A stretch of 40,014 nt of DNA, taken from NCBI GenBank assembly GCA_031262385.1, contig JAISHU010000159.1, forward strand, positions 1-40,014, given 5' to 3'. Source of the stretch: Mediterranea sp. (in: CFB group bacteria). GTDB lineage: Bacteria; Bacteroidota; Bacteroidia; Bacteroidales; Bacteroidaceae. Under the pieces are notes generated by a model. It did no database searches, was not told the origin of the DNA, and saw only the letters and a program-made list of their open reading frames with translations. Shown piece after piece: positions 16,869 through 26,800 of the stretch. Positions within the stretch are counted from its first letter, which is position 1. Each line of letters begins with the position of its first letter. The translations under genes were made by a program, and so were the position numbers.

Positions 16869-17522
16869 TTAGAAGCCAAAATCATCTACTTCTATCTCTT
16901 TTTGTTTTTCCTCCAAAATAGGTTTAGCCTGCAATTGGGTGACATTTCCTTCTACATAAACGGCGCGTTGCGGTCTTACCGGACATACATATTCGCACCC
17001 GCCGCAGCCCACGCAGATGTCGGTATCAATATGCGGAATGGTAAGTTCGTCGCCCTCCCTGTAAGGAATCATCGAAAGGGCTTGGGTGGGACAATGTTCG
17101 GAGCAAGCGCCGCAATTGGTGTGGTCGGTATGTACAATGCAGACCTCTTCGTTGAACACCACTTTACCTATCTGCGTCAAGTGCTTTTGCTCTTGCGTGA
17201 GTGGCAGAATGGCACCGGTGGGGCATACATCGCCACACACGGTGCAGTCGAAATTGCAGAATCCGCGTTCGAAGAAAACCGTAGGTTGCATCATGCCCTC
17301 AAGTCCGTACTCCAAGAACGAAGGTTTCAGCACATGCGACGGACAGCGGGTGACACACAACTGGCACGCAGTGCAGTGTTCCACAAAACGTGCACGTTCC
17401 ACCGACCCGGGCGGAGTCAGCGGCGTGCGTTTCAGCTTCTTCTCGCCCGTCAAACCGGTAGAGGCAGCAACTCCCGAGCCTACGGTGGCTGCTGCCAATG
17501 TTAGGAAGCTACGGCGATTCAT
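16869..17522 (-). CDS. Tat-exported ferredoxin-like protein with four [4Fe-4S] sites
   Basis: A 217-residue electron-transfer protein. The N-terminus has a twin-arginine motif (NRRSFLTLAAA), so export in folded form is predicted. Four cysteine sets are visible: C50/53/56/60, C89/93/96/100, C128/137/140/144 and C170/173/176/180, each ending in CP (or CPV for the last). The third set has an 8-residue gap (VHTDHTNCGAC) between its first two cysteines. The layout resembles NapG/MauM-type quinol-side ferredoxins. The gene overlaps the DUF362 gene by 4 bp (ATGA), so the two exported redox proteins are coupled. The partner and electron donor are unknown. Confidence 0.88.
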   Translation of the reverse strand: MNRRSFLTLAAATVGSGVAASTGLTGEKKLKRTPLTPPGSVERARFVEHCTACQLCVTRCPSHVLKPSFLEYGLEGMMQPTVFFERGFCNFDCTVCGDVCPTGAILPLTQEQKHLTQIGKVVFNEEVCIVHTDHTNCGACSEHCPTQALSMIPYREGDELTIPHIDTDICVGCGGCEYVCPVRPQRAVYVEGNVTQLQAKPILEEKQKEIEVDDFGF

Positions 17523-18454
17523 AACCTGATGCGCTTCACATTGAGTTTGTCAATGTCCATGGTGCCAATATTGAGTGCCTGTCCGTTGGCAAGGTGTCCC
17601 ACATTCTCTACCGGCATTTCGCGTACCTGATTAAAGAATTTGGTGGCTGCCGTATCAACGGCAACAATATCTTGCGACAAGAACAATCCCTTCGTCAACA
17701 CCACGTCCGATGCCGAGCGTCCGCGCGGACCGTTGGTTTTCACAATTCGATAGGCATCCACTACATTCAGGGTTGCCTTCTTGTCGAGTGTGCAAATATC
17801 GGCAATACACTGTTGAAGGTTGTGCGAGTGGAAGAATCCCCTATCCCACACAATACCCATGTGGTTTTTCATGGAGATGGTGAGATTGGCGCCGCCATGA
17901 TTTTTCAGCACAGGCACATTAATCCACACATCGCTGTCGAGGATGGCTTCGTGCACTTTGGCATTCTTCATATTTTTGCCACGCGGCAATTCTATACGGC
18001 GATAATATTGTTCCAGATGAGCCGGCATTACTTTGGCACCGGCAGCTTTTGCCGCCGCTTCAATGCCGCTGTTACGATAGCATTTCACCCAGTCGTCGCA
18101 CGTATGGTCAAACACCGTCACCTCTTTTGCTCCGGCGGCAAAACACTGTTTGATAATCTCGGTGATAAGTTTGGGGTTGGTATTACCGGCAAGTTCGGGT
18201 ACCTTATCCCAACCGATGTTGGGTTTGACGCACACCTTTTGTCCGGCTTTCACAAATTGTTTCATGCCACCCATCTCGGTTATGGCACGGCGAAACATCT
18301 CTTCGGGTTCACCACCCATCACGGCGACCAAGTCTACCGATGCGCCGTCGGCTGCGGTGAGCTTTTGCGACAAAATATCCATCGCTTTCGTACGGCTGAC
18401 CGACAACACAGCGCCCGTCACAGCCACAGTCTTCAGGAAATCTCTTCTGTCCAT
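17519..18454 (-). CDS. DUF362 domain protein with Tat signal
   Basis: A 311-residue protein. It begins MDRRDFLKTVAVTGAVLSVS, a clear Tat-type signal (RRDFLK). The DUF362 domain follows, with conserved stretches VCVKPNIGWD (residues about 74-83), WINVPVLKNHGGANLTISMKN and VDAYRIVKTNGPRGR. DUF362 is a widespread domain of uncertain function often found with 4Fe-4S domains; here the ferredoxin is a separate, overlapping gene. It lies 18 bases after the phosphoribosyltransferase gene. I infer a periplasmic redox pair, but no substrate can be named. Confidence 0.85.
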   Translation of the reverse strand: MDRRDFLKTVAVTGAVLSVSRTKAMDILSQKLTAADGASVDLVAVMGGEPEEMFRRAITEMGGMKQFVKAGQKVCVKPNIGWDKVPELAGNTNPKLITEIIKQCFAAGAKEVTVFDHTCDDWVKCYRNSGIEAAAKAAGAKVMPAHLEQYYRRIELPRGKNMKNAKVHEAILDSDVWINVPVLKNHGGANLTISMKNHMGIVWDRGFFHSHNLQQCIADICTLDKKATLNVVDAYRIVKTNGPRGRSASDVVLTKGLFLSQDIVAVDTAATKFFNQVREMPVENVGHLANGQALNIGTMDIDKLNVKRIRL

Positions 18455-18472
18455 CGTATTAAATTGTTATGT

Positions 18473-18868
18473 TCACATAATCCATGGAAAACGGAAACAG
18501 CTCTCGTTGTAGAGACAATAGTCGGCTTCTCCATTCACGGCAAAGGTTCGCACAAACGCAGCCTCGCTCAACAATTCGCAAGCCATTTTCACCGTCACGC
18601 CGGTTTTAATGCGGTCGTCTACCAGCAATATGCGCTTCCCTTTATAATCGAAGTCAATGGGTGCCAACAATCGCGGAGCGTCATACTTGGGTTGCTGATG
18701 CTCGTCGCGCAAGTTGATACGCAGCAAGTATATCTCTTTTTGCAGACGCTGATTAAGGATGGCTGCCGGAACAATGCCGCCGTTGGCTATGGCAACAATT
18801 GCATCGAACTCTTCGTCGAACCGGATAGCACGGAAGCGCTCCAGCACTTCCTCCATTGTTTTTACCAT
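18473..18868 (-). CDS. Type I phosphoribosyltransferase
   Basis: A predicted PRPP-dependent transferase of 131 residues from the ATG at 18868 (MVKTMEEVLERFRAIRFDEE). The PRPP-binding loop is ILLVDDRIKTGVTV, a good match to the type I signature hhhhDDxxxTG. An upstream hydrophobic strand DAIVAIANGGIVPAAIL gives the PPi loop. The flexible-loop region includes LRINLRDEHQQPKYD. The acceptor base is not evident; it most resembles xanthine/hypoxanthine-type enzymes. A longer start at 18907 is possible, but the chosen one leaves only a 7-base overlap with the upstream membrane protein gene. No cysteines or metal sites stand out. Confidence 0.82.
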   Translation of the reverse strand: MVKTMEEVLERFRAIRFDEEFDAIVAIANGGIVPAAILNQRLQKEIYLLRINLRDEHQQPKYDAPRLLAPIDFDYKGKRILLVDDRIKTGVTVKMACELLSEAAFVRTFAVNGEADYCLYNESCFRFPWIM

Positions 18869-19371
18869 TTCGCCAACAGTTTCAATACGGCAAAGCCGCC
18901 AAACCATTGTATCAGCATACCCGGCAAGGCTATGCGGAAATCTTGTACAGCCAGCATAAAGCTACCCGTCAAAGCCCATTCGGCGAGTGTTCCCACTACC
19001 TGATAGGTCAATATCACCGCAAGCAATGCGGTAAGCGACACCTTACCGGTCAAACGCGCCGCATAAGCAGCAGCCGCAGCCAGTAAGCCCGATTTAATTA
19101 AAATGGCAGGCAATACGGCAATCGGAGGCATACCAAACAGCCAATGATTGATGAGCGGAGAAAGGAGTGCGGTGAGTAATCCCACACGGAAGCCGAATTT
19201 ATAAGCAGCAATCAGTGTAAAAAAATAGATAGGTAAAAGTGTTTGTCCGCCCATGGGAACGAGGTGGCACAACTGCGGCAGCAGGATGTTTCCCACAACA
19301 AACAAGCTTGCAAACAAGTAAGTCCGCACATTCGCAAAAGGCAATGAGTAGAGTTTTACAGGTGTTTCCAT
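18862..19371 (-). CDS. Putative ECF transporter S-component
   Basis: A 169-residue, very hydrophobic protein with about five to six membrane segments (residues 17-35, 45-60, 62-80, 83-103, 112-128 and 145-165). The size, the PMGGQTLLPIYFFTLIAAYKFG region and the Ala-rich AAAAAYAARL helix (the S-component AxxxA contact type) suggest a substrate-binding S-component of an energy-coupling-factor vitamin/base importer. The ATPase and T subunits are not in the window and would have to be shared. The gene overlaps a phosphoribosyltransferase gene, which suggests uptake of a free base. Other small membrane protein families remain possible. Confidence 0.6.
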   Translation of the reverse strand: METPVKLYSLPFANVRTYLFASLFVVGNILLPQLCHLVPMGGQTLLPIYFFTLIAAYKFGFRVGLLTALLSPLINHWLFGMPPIAVLPAILIKSGLLAAAAAYAARLTGKVSLTALLAVILTYQVVGTLAEWALTGSFMLAVQDFRIALPGMLIQWFGGFAVLKLLAKW

Positions 19372-19390
19372 TGTTTAATTTTTAATAAGT

Positions 19391-19400
19391 CATACGTATG
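19391..19400. promoter_or_regulatory. Palindrome upstream of the S-component gene
   Basis: CATACGTATG is a perfect 10-bp palindrome 20 bases before the S-component start, in the 100-base gap after the regulator gene. It could be an operator, but palindromes this short also arise by chance. Confidence 0.25.
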
Positions 19401-19471
19401 TAATACATTATAAGACACGGAAAAGAGAAAAAGGTTTAAAGGGTGAGAAGCTGCTTCTGAGTATCTTACGC

Positions 19472-22400
19472 CTAATTTGCCTCCTCTTCCTCCGACTGTT
19501 CTTCCTGTTCGCGTTTGACCTGCGTCATGTAATTGACGGGTGACACGCCATATATATCCTTGAAGCAGGTAGAAAAGTAGGACATGCTGACGAAGCCTGT
19601 ACGTGTGGCTACATCGCTGATGTTTTGACGTTTCTCTTTGAGTAAAAGAGCTGCCTGTTTCAGTCGCACATTACGGATAAAGTCGCGAATGGTGTAGCCT
19701 GTCATCTCTTTGATTTTGCGATAGAGGTGCGTACGGCTGATTCCCACTTCGCCTGCGAGCATGTCGACCGACAGTGCGGGGTCACCCAAATGACGATTGA
19801 CAATCTTCATCACACGTTCCATAAATATTTCGTCGGGATTCATGGATTCCAGCTTTTCCAACTTATCTTCTTGCAGTTGGTTGCCCGAGAAGTTGACGCG
19901 CAGGATGTGGCGATTGTTTATCAGGTTTTTCACCTGCTTGCGCAGTCGTTCTATCTGGAACGGTTTGGTGATATAAGCATCGGCGCCCATATCCATTCCT
20001 TCGGCTTCGTCTTCTTCGCGGATGCGCGCCGTGAGCAATATCACCGGAATGTGGTTGATATTGGCGTTCTGCCTTATTTTGCGACAGAGTGTCAACCCAT
20101 CCATTTCGGGCATCATGATGTCGCTGATTATCAAGTCGGGCGGTGTCTGCTGCAACATGGCGGTCAGTGCGCTCTTGCCGTCGCTGTAGCTTTGGATGTT
20201 GAAGTCGCTTTGCAGCTCGCGCATGATATACTGGCGTATCTCTTCGTCGTCTTCCACCACCATTACATTATACCGTATGCCGTGCCGATGCGTAGAGGTT
20301 ACCTCTTCTTCGACAGGGAGCGGCATTGGCGGCGGGATATTTGCTTCGGGTACTGTCGGGGTTTCTACCTCCGTATCTATTTCGTCGGCACTGAGGTGTG
20401 CGTTACCCATAGGCAGTCTGATTACCAAGCGTGTGCCCGTGCCGTCTTCGCCCGACAAAGCTTGTATGGTGCCGTAGTGCAACTGCACCAGCGAGCGGCA
20501 CAAATGCAATCCCACACCCGTACCCATTGCCGAAGTATTGGTAGGTGTATGCACCTGATAGAAACGTTCGAAGATGCGTTCGCGGTCTTCGGGCGGAATT
20601 CCTGTCCCCGTATCTTCCACCACAATCTCAAGATAATGTTGTAAGGCACCGGTCGGTGCATCGAAGTCGGTGCCCGTGCGCAGATAAGTGGTTACCGAGC
20701 CTCCTTTGGGAGTAAACTTCAGCGCGTTCGATAGCACGTTCATAAGCACCTTGTCGAAATTCTTCGGGTCTATCCATGTTTCCGTCTCTTCGGCATCGGG
20801 TACAAAGTTCAGCGCAATCTGTTTGGCTTCGGCTTGTTGTTCGAACACACCGTAAATGTCGCGAATAAAGTCCGCCATGTTTACCCGGCGGAAGTGCAGA
20901 CGCATCTGTCCCTTTTCAATCTTCCGCACATCCATCAGTTGGTTTACCAGATTCAGGATGCGTTCGGCATTGCGGAACATGGTGCGATACTCTTTTTGTC
21001 GTCCCTCGTTGGTATCGTTGGTAAGCAGCTTTTGTAGCGGACTGATGATGAGTGACATCGGCGTTCGTATCTCGTGCGAGATATTGATAAAGAATTGCAG
21101 TTTGGCTTCGTTTATCTGCTCGGCATGCCGATGCTCCAACCGTTCCTGACGGGTACGAATGCGTTGCTGCACATATGCAATGATAGCATAGAGCAAGGCA
21201 AGTCCCAGCAACATATATACAATTCTTGCCCAGCCCGAAGCATACCACGCAGGCGACACAATCACCGTTATCTTTTTGATATCCGACACGGCGGTGTAGA
21301 ACTGTGAGCGGAAGCGGAAATAGTAGGTGCCCGCTTGCAGGTCGCTAAACGATATGCTGTTGCTTCCCGGTTGCAGGTTATTCCACGTGTCGTTATTAAG
21401 TGCATACTGATAGGTGATGTGTTGGGGACTGTAAAACTCCATAGCCGACACCTCAATGCTGAACGTATTGTCTTTGTGTCCCAGTCTGAACAGGTCGGCA
21501 TCCGGCACCGCCGTGTCTATAATCTCTTTTTCGTCGGACAGCATCCCTTTCTTCACGGCGCGGTTGTGCACATAGAAGTCCGTGATGTGTATCTCGGGTT
21601 TCAGGTGCGGACTTTGTATCTCTTCGGGGCGAAAGAGGGTAACGCCTCCGGTACCGCCGAAGATAATTTCGCCTTGCATAGTGGCAAACGAGGCACGCTT
21701 GCTGAACTCGTTGCCTTGCAGACCGTCTGCGGCGTAATAGTTTACGGCGGTTCGTATGTTTGGATTCAGGCGGCTGATGCCATAGCCGGTGCTTATCCAC
21801 AACGTACCTTCGTGGTCTTCTTCGATGCCGCAAATCAGTTCGTTGGGCAGTCCGTCTTTACGCGTAAAGTGTTGGGTTCTTCCGATGTGCGGGTTAAAGC
21901 ACTTCAATCCGTTGGCGGTGCCTATCCATATCTGTCCTTTGATATCTTCGTGCAGGGCATACACCACTTCGCCTGCCAGCCAGCGGCGTCCGTTGGCGGT
22001 GATAAAGTTCATGTCGGCAGGGTCCAGACATCCTATGCCGTCGAACGTACCGATGTAGAGCAGTCCGCTGCGACTGTACAGCAGGCAGTTTATCCACGAA
22101 TTATGCAGACTGTTGTTTTCGCCCCAGTTCAGGGTGTTGTCGTTTCGTACGGCAAAGGTTCCGGTAACCTTTTTCGTGCGGGTGTCGATGCGAAACAATC
22201 CTCCTCCCATGGTACCCACCCACAGATTGTGCAGGTTGTCTTCGGCAAAGGCATAAACATTGGGTACCGGCTTGCCTTGTGCGTCGGGCAGCGTCACGTA
22301 GTGAAACCGCCCGCTTGTTTGATCAAGATACGCCAACCCTTGCAGGTACGACCCCACCCACAGCGTATGACTGCTGTCTTCAAAAATACTCATTACGGTG

Positions 22401-23602
22401 GCAGGGGCGGCATGCTCTGCGTTGCTTGCCGGCGAATAGTGCGCCTGCCTACTGCCGTTGGGGGCTATGGCATAGAGACCGTCGTTGTCGGTACCCACCC
22501 ACAGCGTCCCGTTGTGGTCTTTGCACACTGCCATTACGCAAGCCGACCCAATGATATTACGGTCGCTCGATTTATAGCCTATGTACTGAAAGCGACTGTC
22601 GGTGGCGGGTATCAGCATCACACCTTTTTGGTAGAGTCCATACCACAGGTTGTGTGCTTTGTCTTCGAGTATGGCATGAATCTTGGTTTGCCGGGGCGAA
22701 AAGCTGCTTATATTAAATAGGTGGTCGGTAATTGTTCCTTTCTGTGTATCGTACACCTTCAGTCCGTGTCCGTCGGTACCTATCAGCAGTTTGCGGTTGT
22801 CGCCGGCATAAAGGGTTTTAATGGGCAGGTGAGGGTAAGGTGTGTAAACAATGGCTTGCATGCGGTCGTTAGCCTCATCGTATCGATACAGACCATGGGT
22901 AAGGCTGCCCAGATAGAGCGTACCCTCTTTCTCGCAGATTGCCGATATGGAGTTGAAGCCGGCATACATCTCCACGGTAAAGTGTTTCACGCGGTCGGAC
23001 GGGTCAATGCAGTAGATGCCGTTGTCTTCGGTACCTACCCAAAGGTTGCCGTGTCGGTCTTCGTATAATAGATGGATGATATAGCTACCTATTTGGCTTG
23101 CTTGTTGCACGCCTATCAGTGTGTCGCCCTGTAGTTCCAATTTAAACAGGTTGTGCCCCGAGGTACCTACCAGCACCTCACCGTTGCGTCGTTGCAGCAG
23201 GCAACCCACACTGGCATTGACGCGGTCGCGGTTGGGGTTGTTAAAGTAGAGCGGCACGTTTAGAAACCGTTCGGTGGCACGGTCGTAACGCTGCAAGCCA
23301 CCGACCGTACCAATCAGAATGTTTTTGCAGCTATCTTCGTAGATAACGCGTACGTTGTTGTCCGCCAGCGAGCCGGAATCGTCGGGATTGTTGCGAAACA
23401 GGGTAAACTTGGCTCCGTCGTAACGGTTCAGTCCGTCTTCGGTAGCAATCCAGATCACACCGCTTGTCTCTTGAAAGAGATCGTTGATGAGGCTGCTCGA
23501 CAATTCGTTGTCGGCAGTAAAGAGTTTGCTCTCTTGTGCACTCCCGTAGGTTGCACGGCAAATCAGAAAAAAGAGTATGAGATATACTTTAAAGTGTTTC
23601 AT
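19472..23602 (-). CDS. Hybrid two-component system sensor/regulator of the xylan locus
   Basis: A 1376-residue HTCS protein that senses oligosaccharides in the periplasm and activates its neighbouring operon. Numbering is from ATG 23602 (MKHFKVYLILFFLICR...GSAQ, signal peptide). Order: two-component propeller repeats to about 700 (repeated W(I/V)GT motifs such as LWVGTEDNGIY); Y_Y_Y domain about 725-790; membrane helix 795-811 (YMLLGLALLYAIIAYV); HisKA with His843 in FINISHEIRTP; HATPase with EDTGTGIPPEDRERIFERF and GTGVGLHLC; receiver with Asp1161 in IISDIMMPEMDG; AraC-type DNA-binding domain at the end (ISRTHLYRKIKEMTGYT). All catalytic residues are intact. It is divergent from xusA and so probably controls it. 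Confidence 0.95.
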   Translation of the reverse strand: MKHFKVYLILFFLICRATYGSAQESKLFTADNELSSSLINDLFQETSGVIWIATEDGLNRYDGAKFTLFRNNPDDSGSLADNNVRVIYEDSCKNILIGTVGGLQRYDRATERFLNVPLYFNNPNRDRVNASVGCLLQRRNGEVLVGTSGHNLFKLELQGDTLIGVQQASQIGSYIIHLLYEDRHGNLWVGTEDNGIYCIDPSDRVKHFTVEMYAGFNSISAICEKEGTLYLGSLTHGLYRYDEANDRMQAIVYTPYPHLPIKTLYAGDNRKLLIGTDGHGLKVYDTQKGTITDHLFNISSFSPRQTKIHAILEDKAHNLWYGLYQKGVMLIPATDSRFQYIGYKSSDRNIIGSACVMAVCKDHNGTLWVGTDNDGLYAIAPNGSRQAHYSPASNAEHAAPATVMSIFEDSSHTLWVGSYLQGLAYLDQTSGRFHYVTLPDAQGKPVPNVYAFAEDNLHNLWVGTMGGGLFRIDTRTKKVTGTFAVRNDNTLNWGENNSLHNSWINCLLYSRSGLLYIGTFDGIGCLDPADMNFITANGRRWLAGEVVYALHEDIKGQIWIGTANGLKCFNPHIGRTQHFTRKDGLPNELICGIEEDHEGTLWISTGYGISRLNPNIRTAVNYYAADGLQGNEFSKRASFATMQGEIIFGGTGGVTLFRPEEIQSPHLKPEIHITDFYVHNRAVKKGMLSDEKEIIDTAVPDADLFRLGHKDNTFSIEVSAMEFYSPQHITYQYALNNDTWNNLQPGSNSISFSDLQAGTYYFRFRSQFYTAVSDIKKITVIVSPAWYASGWARIVYMLLGLALLYAIIAYVQQRIRTRQERLEHRHAEQINEAKLQFFINISHEIRTPMSLIISPLQKLLTNDTNEGRQKEYRTMFRNAERILNLVNQLMDVRKIEKGQMRLHFRRVNMADFIRDIYGVFEQQAEAKQIALNFVPDAEETETWIDPKNFDKVLMNVLSNALKFTPKGGSVTTYLRTGTDFDAPTGALQHYLEIVVEDTGTGIPPEDRERIFERFYQVHTPTNTSAMGTGVGLHLCRSLVQLHYGTIQALSGEDGTGTRLVIRLPMGNAHLSADEIDTEVETPTVPEANIPPPMPLPVEEEVTSTHRHGIRYNVMVVEDDEEIRQYIMRELQSDFNIQSYSDGKSALTAMLQQTPPDLIISDIMMPEMDGLTLCRKIRQNANINHIPVILLTARIREEDEAEGMDMGADAYITKPFQIERLRKQVKNLINNRHILRVNFSGNQLQEDKLEKLESMNPDEIFMERVMKIVNRHLGDPALSVDMLAGEVGISRTHLYRKIKEMTGYTIRDFIRNVRLKQAALLLKEKRQNISDVATRTGFVSMSYFSTCFKDIYGVSPVNYMTQVKREQEEQSEEEEAN

Positions 23603-23636
23603 CGGCAGCAGATTTTGTAGCAAAAAAACGATGCTG

Positions 23637-23643
23637 CAAAGTA
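23637..23643 (-). promoter_or_regulatory. Candidate HTCS promoter
   Basis: The minus strand has TACTTTG about 35 bases before the HTCS start, close to the -7 consensus but one base short in spacing, with a TTTCG 19 bases upstream. Weak candidate. Confidence 0.3.
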
Positions 23644-23715
23644 ACTCAAAATAATCTTCACACGAAACAATAGTTCCGATAAAAAAACAAGCCTTTTTTG
23701 CTCCAAAAACAGCTG

Positions 23716-23755
23716 ATGTATCATGAACGAAAGAAAATGTATCATGAGCGAAAGA
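23716..23755 (+). promoter_or_regulatory. Paired direct repeats, candidate HTCS operator
   Basis: ATGTATCATGAACGAAAGA (23716-23734) and ATGTATCATGAGCGAAAGA (23737-23755) are 19-bp direct repeats with one mismatch. Their starts are exactly 21 bp apart, i.e. two helical turns, so both sites face the same side of the DNA. They lie about 60-100 bases upstream of the xusA -7 box, where an AraC-type activator dimer would bind. Confidence 0.6.
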
Positions 23756-23816
23756 CGATGTTACCTACACAACAAAATGTGTTTCATACACCAAAAAGAT
23801 ATTTTGACTTCTGTAT

Positions 23817-23824
23817 TATCTTTG
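23817..23824 (+). promoter_or_regulatory. xus operon promoter -7 box
   Basis: TATCTTTG is an exact TAnnTTTG match, 40 bases before the xusA start. No good TTTG is present at -33 (the nearest is only 10 bases away), which fits a promoter that depends on an activator. Confidence 0.6.
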
Positions 23825-23864
23825 CAAACGAGAATTTACCTTATGTCACTAATATCTTAGGTTA

Positions 23865-26800
23865 ATGAAAAATGAAGTAAAACAATTCGGAAGAACCGCT
23901 TGCTTTTTCCTGCTGCTTCTGCTGGTAAGTTTACCGGCATTGGCACAAAACGGACAAACAGTAAGAGGTACTGTGGTCGACAGTAGGGGAGATGCCGTCA
24001 TTGGCGCCTCCATTCGACTAAAGGGAAATGATGCATTGGGAACGATAACCGATGTAGACGGACGCTTTACATTTAATAATGTGCCGGCTGGGTCTACTCT
24101 TATCATCTCATACATCGGTATGCAATCATTGGAAGTGCGCGCCGCTTTCGGCCGCGACATGAAAATCACACTCGAAGAAGATGCCGAGTTGCTCGACGAA
24201 GTTATCGTGGTGGGGTTTGGCCAGCAAAAGAAGGAGAGCGTGGTGGGCGCCATTGCCCAAACCTCTGCCAAAGTGCTGGAACGAACCGGCGGCGTCTCCA
24301 GTTTGGGACAAGCGCTCACAGGTAACCTGCCGGGCGTAGTAACTATGACTACCACAGGTAAGCCGGGCGAAGAAGACCCGCAGATTACCATTCGTGGTGT
24401 AAGCTCGTGGAACGGAAGCGACCCGCTGGTACTGGTCGACGGTATCGAACGTCCCATGAACAGTGTCGACATCAACTCGGTAGCAACCATCTCGGTATTG
24501 AAAGATGCGTCGGCTACGGCTGTATTTGGTGTACGTGGTGCCAACGGCGTTATCCTTATCACTACCAAACGTGGTGAAGAGGGGAAAGCGAACATTAATA
24601 TTAATGTAAGCACCACGCTGAAAACCTACTCTAAGTTGCCCGCCATTCTGGATGCTTATGACACATTCGGACTGCGCAACAAAGTAATTGAAGGCGAGTT
24701 GGGATATACACCCACTGCATGGGGCAAATATCAGCCGCACGCCATTATGGACAAGTATCGCAATCCTGCCAATACCGCAGAGTTTGAACGTTACCCCAAC
24801 GTAAATTGGGTGGACGAGTTACTTAAAGATGTCGCCACCTCTTATAATGCGAACATCAGTGTCGCCGGTGGTACCAGCTTCGTGAAGTATTATGCCAGTA
24901 TGGACTACCAACACGAAGGTGATATATATAAGCAGGTGACAAACAACCGCGGTTACCAAGCCGGTTATGGTTACGACCGCATCAACGTGCGCAGTAACCT
25001 CGACTTTAACCTCACCAAAACGACGAAGCTTAGCGTAAACCTCTCCGGTTCGCATGCCGTGCAACGGGGTACGAACGGTTACGGTTACGAATACACTGTA
25101 TGGGCTGCTTTCTATGGTGTGGCACCCGATGCTTTCCGTCCCAAGTACAGCGACGGTACGTTCGGTTATTATTACCCCAATCCCACGCAGGCATCGGCGA
25201 ACTCCATGGAAGACATCAGTGTGAATGGTGTGGGTTATACCAGCAACGACCGTCTGAACACCGACTTCACATTGGTACAAGACCTGAGCTTCCTGCTCAA
25301 AGGCTTGTCCATACAGGGACGTCTTGCCTTCGACAACGCTTTCCAAGAGACCGGACGCGGTATCGACGATATCAACGACTGGGAAGACAACCCTCACAAG
25401 TGGATTGATCCCGATACGGGTATCGCATATACCGATGTGACAACGGAAAGTAATAATAAATTTGACTACAAGAATAGTATATCGTGGATGACAGGCGCCG
25501 GTACAGTAAACAACTGGATGACCTATCGTCGTCTTAATTATTCGGCTCAGATTAAATACGGCAATACCTTTGGTCTGCATTCGGTAGGTGCCATGGGTAA
25601 CTTTAGCCGCGAAGAGTATGCTACCGGAGACCAGTTACCATTTTATCGCGAAAACTGGGTATTCCGCGGTACCTACGATTATGCCAAACGCTACCTTATA
25701 GAATATAATGGTGCTTACAATGGTTCTGAGAAATTTGCCTCCGATTATCGTTTCGCATTCTTCCAGTCGGGAGCTGTTGGCTGGGTGGTTACCGAGGAGC
25801 CTTGGTTCAAGAAACTCAATATGAAATGGTTTGATTATCTGAAGTTCAGAGCTTCGTACGGCGAAATTGGTGACGATAATATCAATGATAGATGGCTCTA
25901 TGCGGATCGTTACGCTGCCAACGGCTCTGCTTTCAGTCAAGGTCTCGCCGGTATTGGCGATCAGGCAAGTAGTAGCTTGAGTCCGTATACCGGTTACCAT
26001 CAAACCACTGTAGGTAACCCCAATGTGCATTGGGAAAAGGCTAAGAAGACAGACATCGCTGCCGAATTCGGTTTCCTTGGCGGTGCAATTACAGGTTCGA
26101 TAGATTTCTTCAGTGAAAAACGTTCCGACATCTTGTTGGCAGGTGGTGACCGTGCCGTACCTGCTTATTTTGGTGCCACAGCTCCTACAGCCAATTTAGG
26201 TGAAGTAGAAAGTAAAGGATACGAGTTGGAAGTACGTTGGAGCAAGCCTATCAATGATTGGCGTATATGGGGTAATGCTTCGTACACGCATGCCACCAAC
26301 AAGATTTTGAATGCCGACGACCCGCAATTGATGCCGGAGTATCAGAAGAAAGCCAATAAACCCATCAATCAAACTAATTCGTATGTAGACAAAGGCTATT
26401 ACAATAATTGGGATGAGTTGTATGGCAGCACTTCGCACGATGCATTGGACGATATGCGTATGCCGGGAAACTACATTATACTGGACTACGATGCCGATGG
26501 TATTATCTCTTCGCTCGATAATATCCCTTATGGTTTTACCGGTATTCCGCAAAACACCTTTAATGCTCAGATAGGAGTAGACTATAAAGGCTGGAGTTTC
26601 TTTGTTCAGTTCTACGGAGTGAACAATGTAACTCGTTATGTGGGCACGCAAAGTTTGGGTGGTGTACGTAATATTGCTTTCGACGAAGGGTCATACTGGT
26701 CGAAAGAAGATATGAATGCCGATGTACCGCTCCCACGTTGGGGCACACAAGCAAGCACCTACACTCCGGGCACGCGTTATTTGTACGACGGTTCCTACTT

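Noticed and set aside
17594-19003. Long plus-strand open frame (469 codons) opposite the DUF362, PRTase and S-component genes
   Set aside because: It spans three well-supported minus-strand genes and has His/Cys/Phe-rich shadow composition with no domain.
19372-19471. Possible riboswitch before the S-component gene
   Set aside because: I looked for a preQ1- or purine-type fold because of the salvage context, but found only a short weak AGAAGC/GCTTCT pair and no conserved core.
21335-22720. Long plus-strand open frame (461 codons) opposite the HTCS gene
   Set aside because: It lies wholly antisense to the propeller domain of an intact HTCS; the product has no recognisable domain and the frame is explained by codon bias of the real gene.
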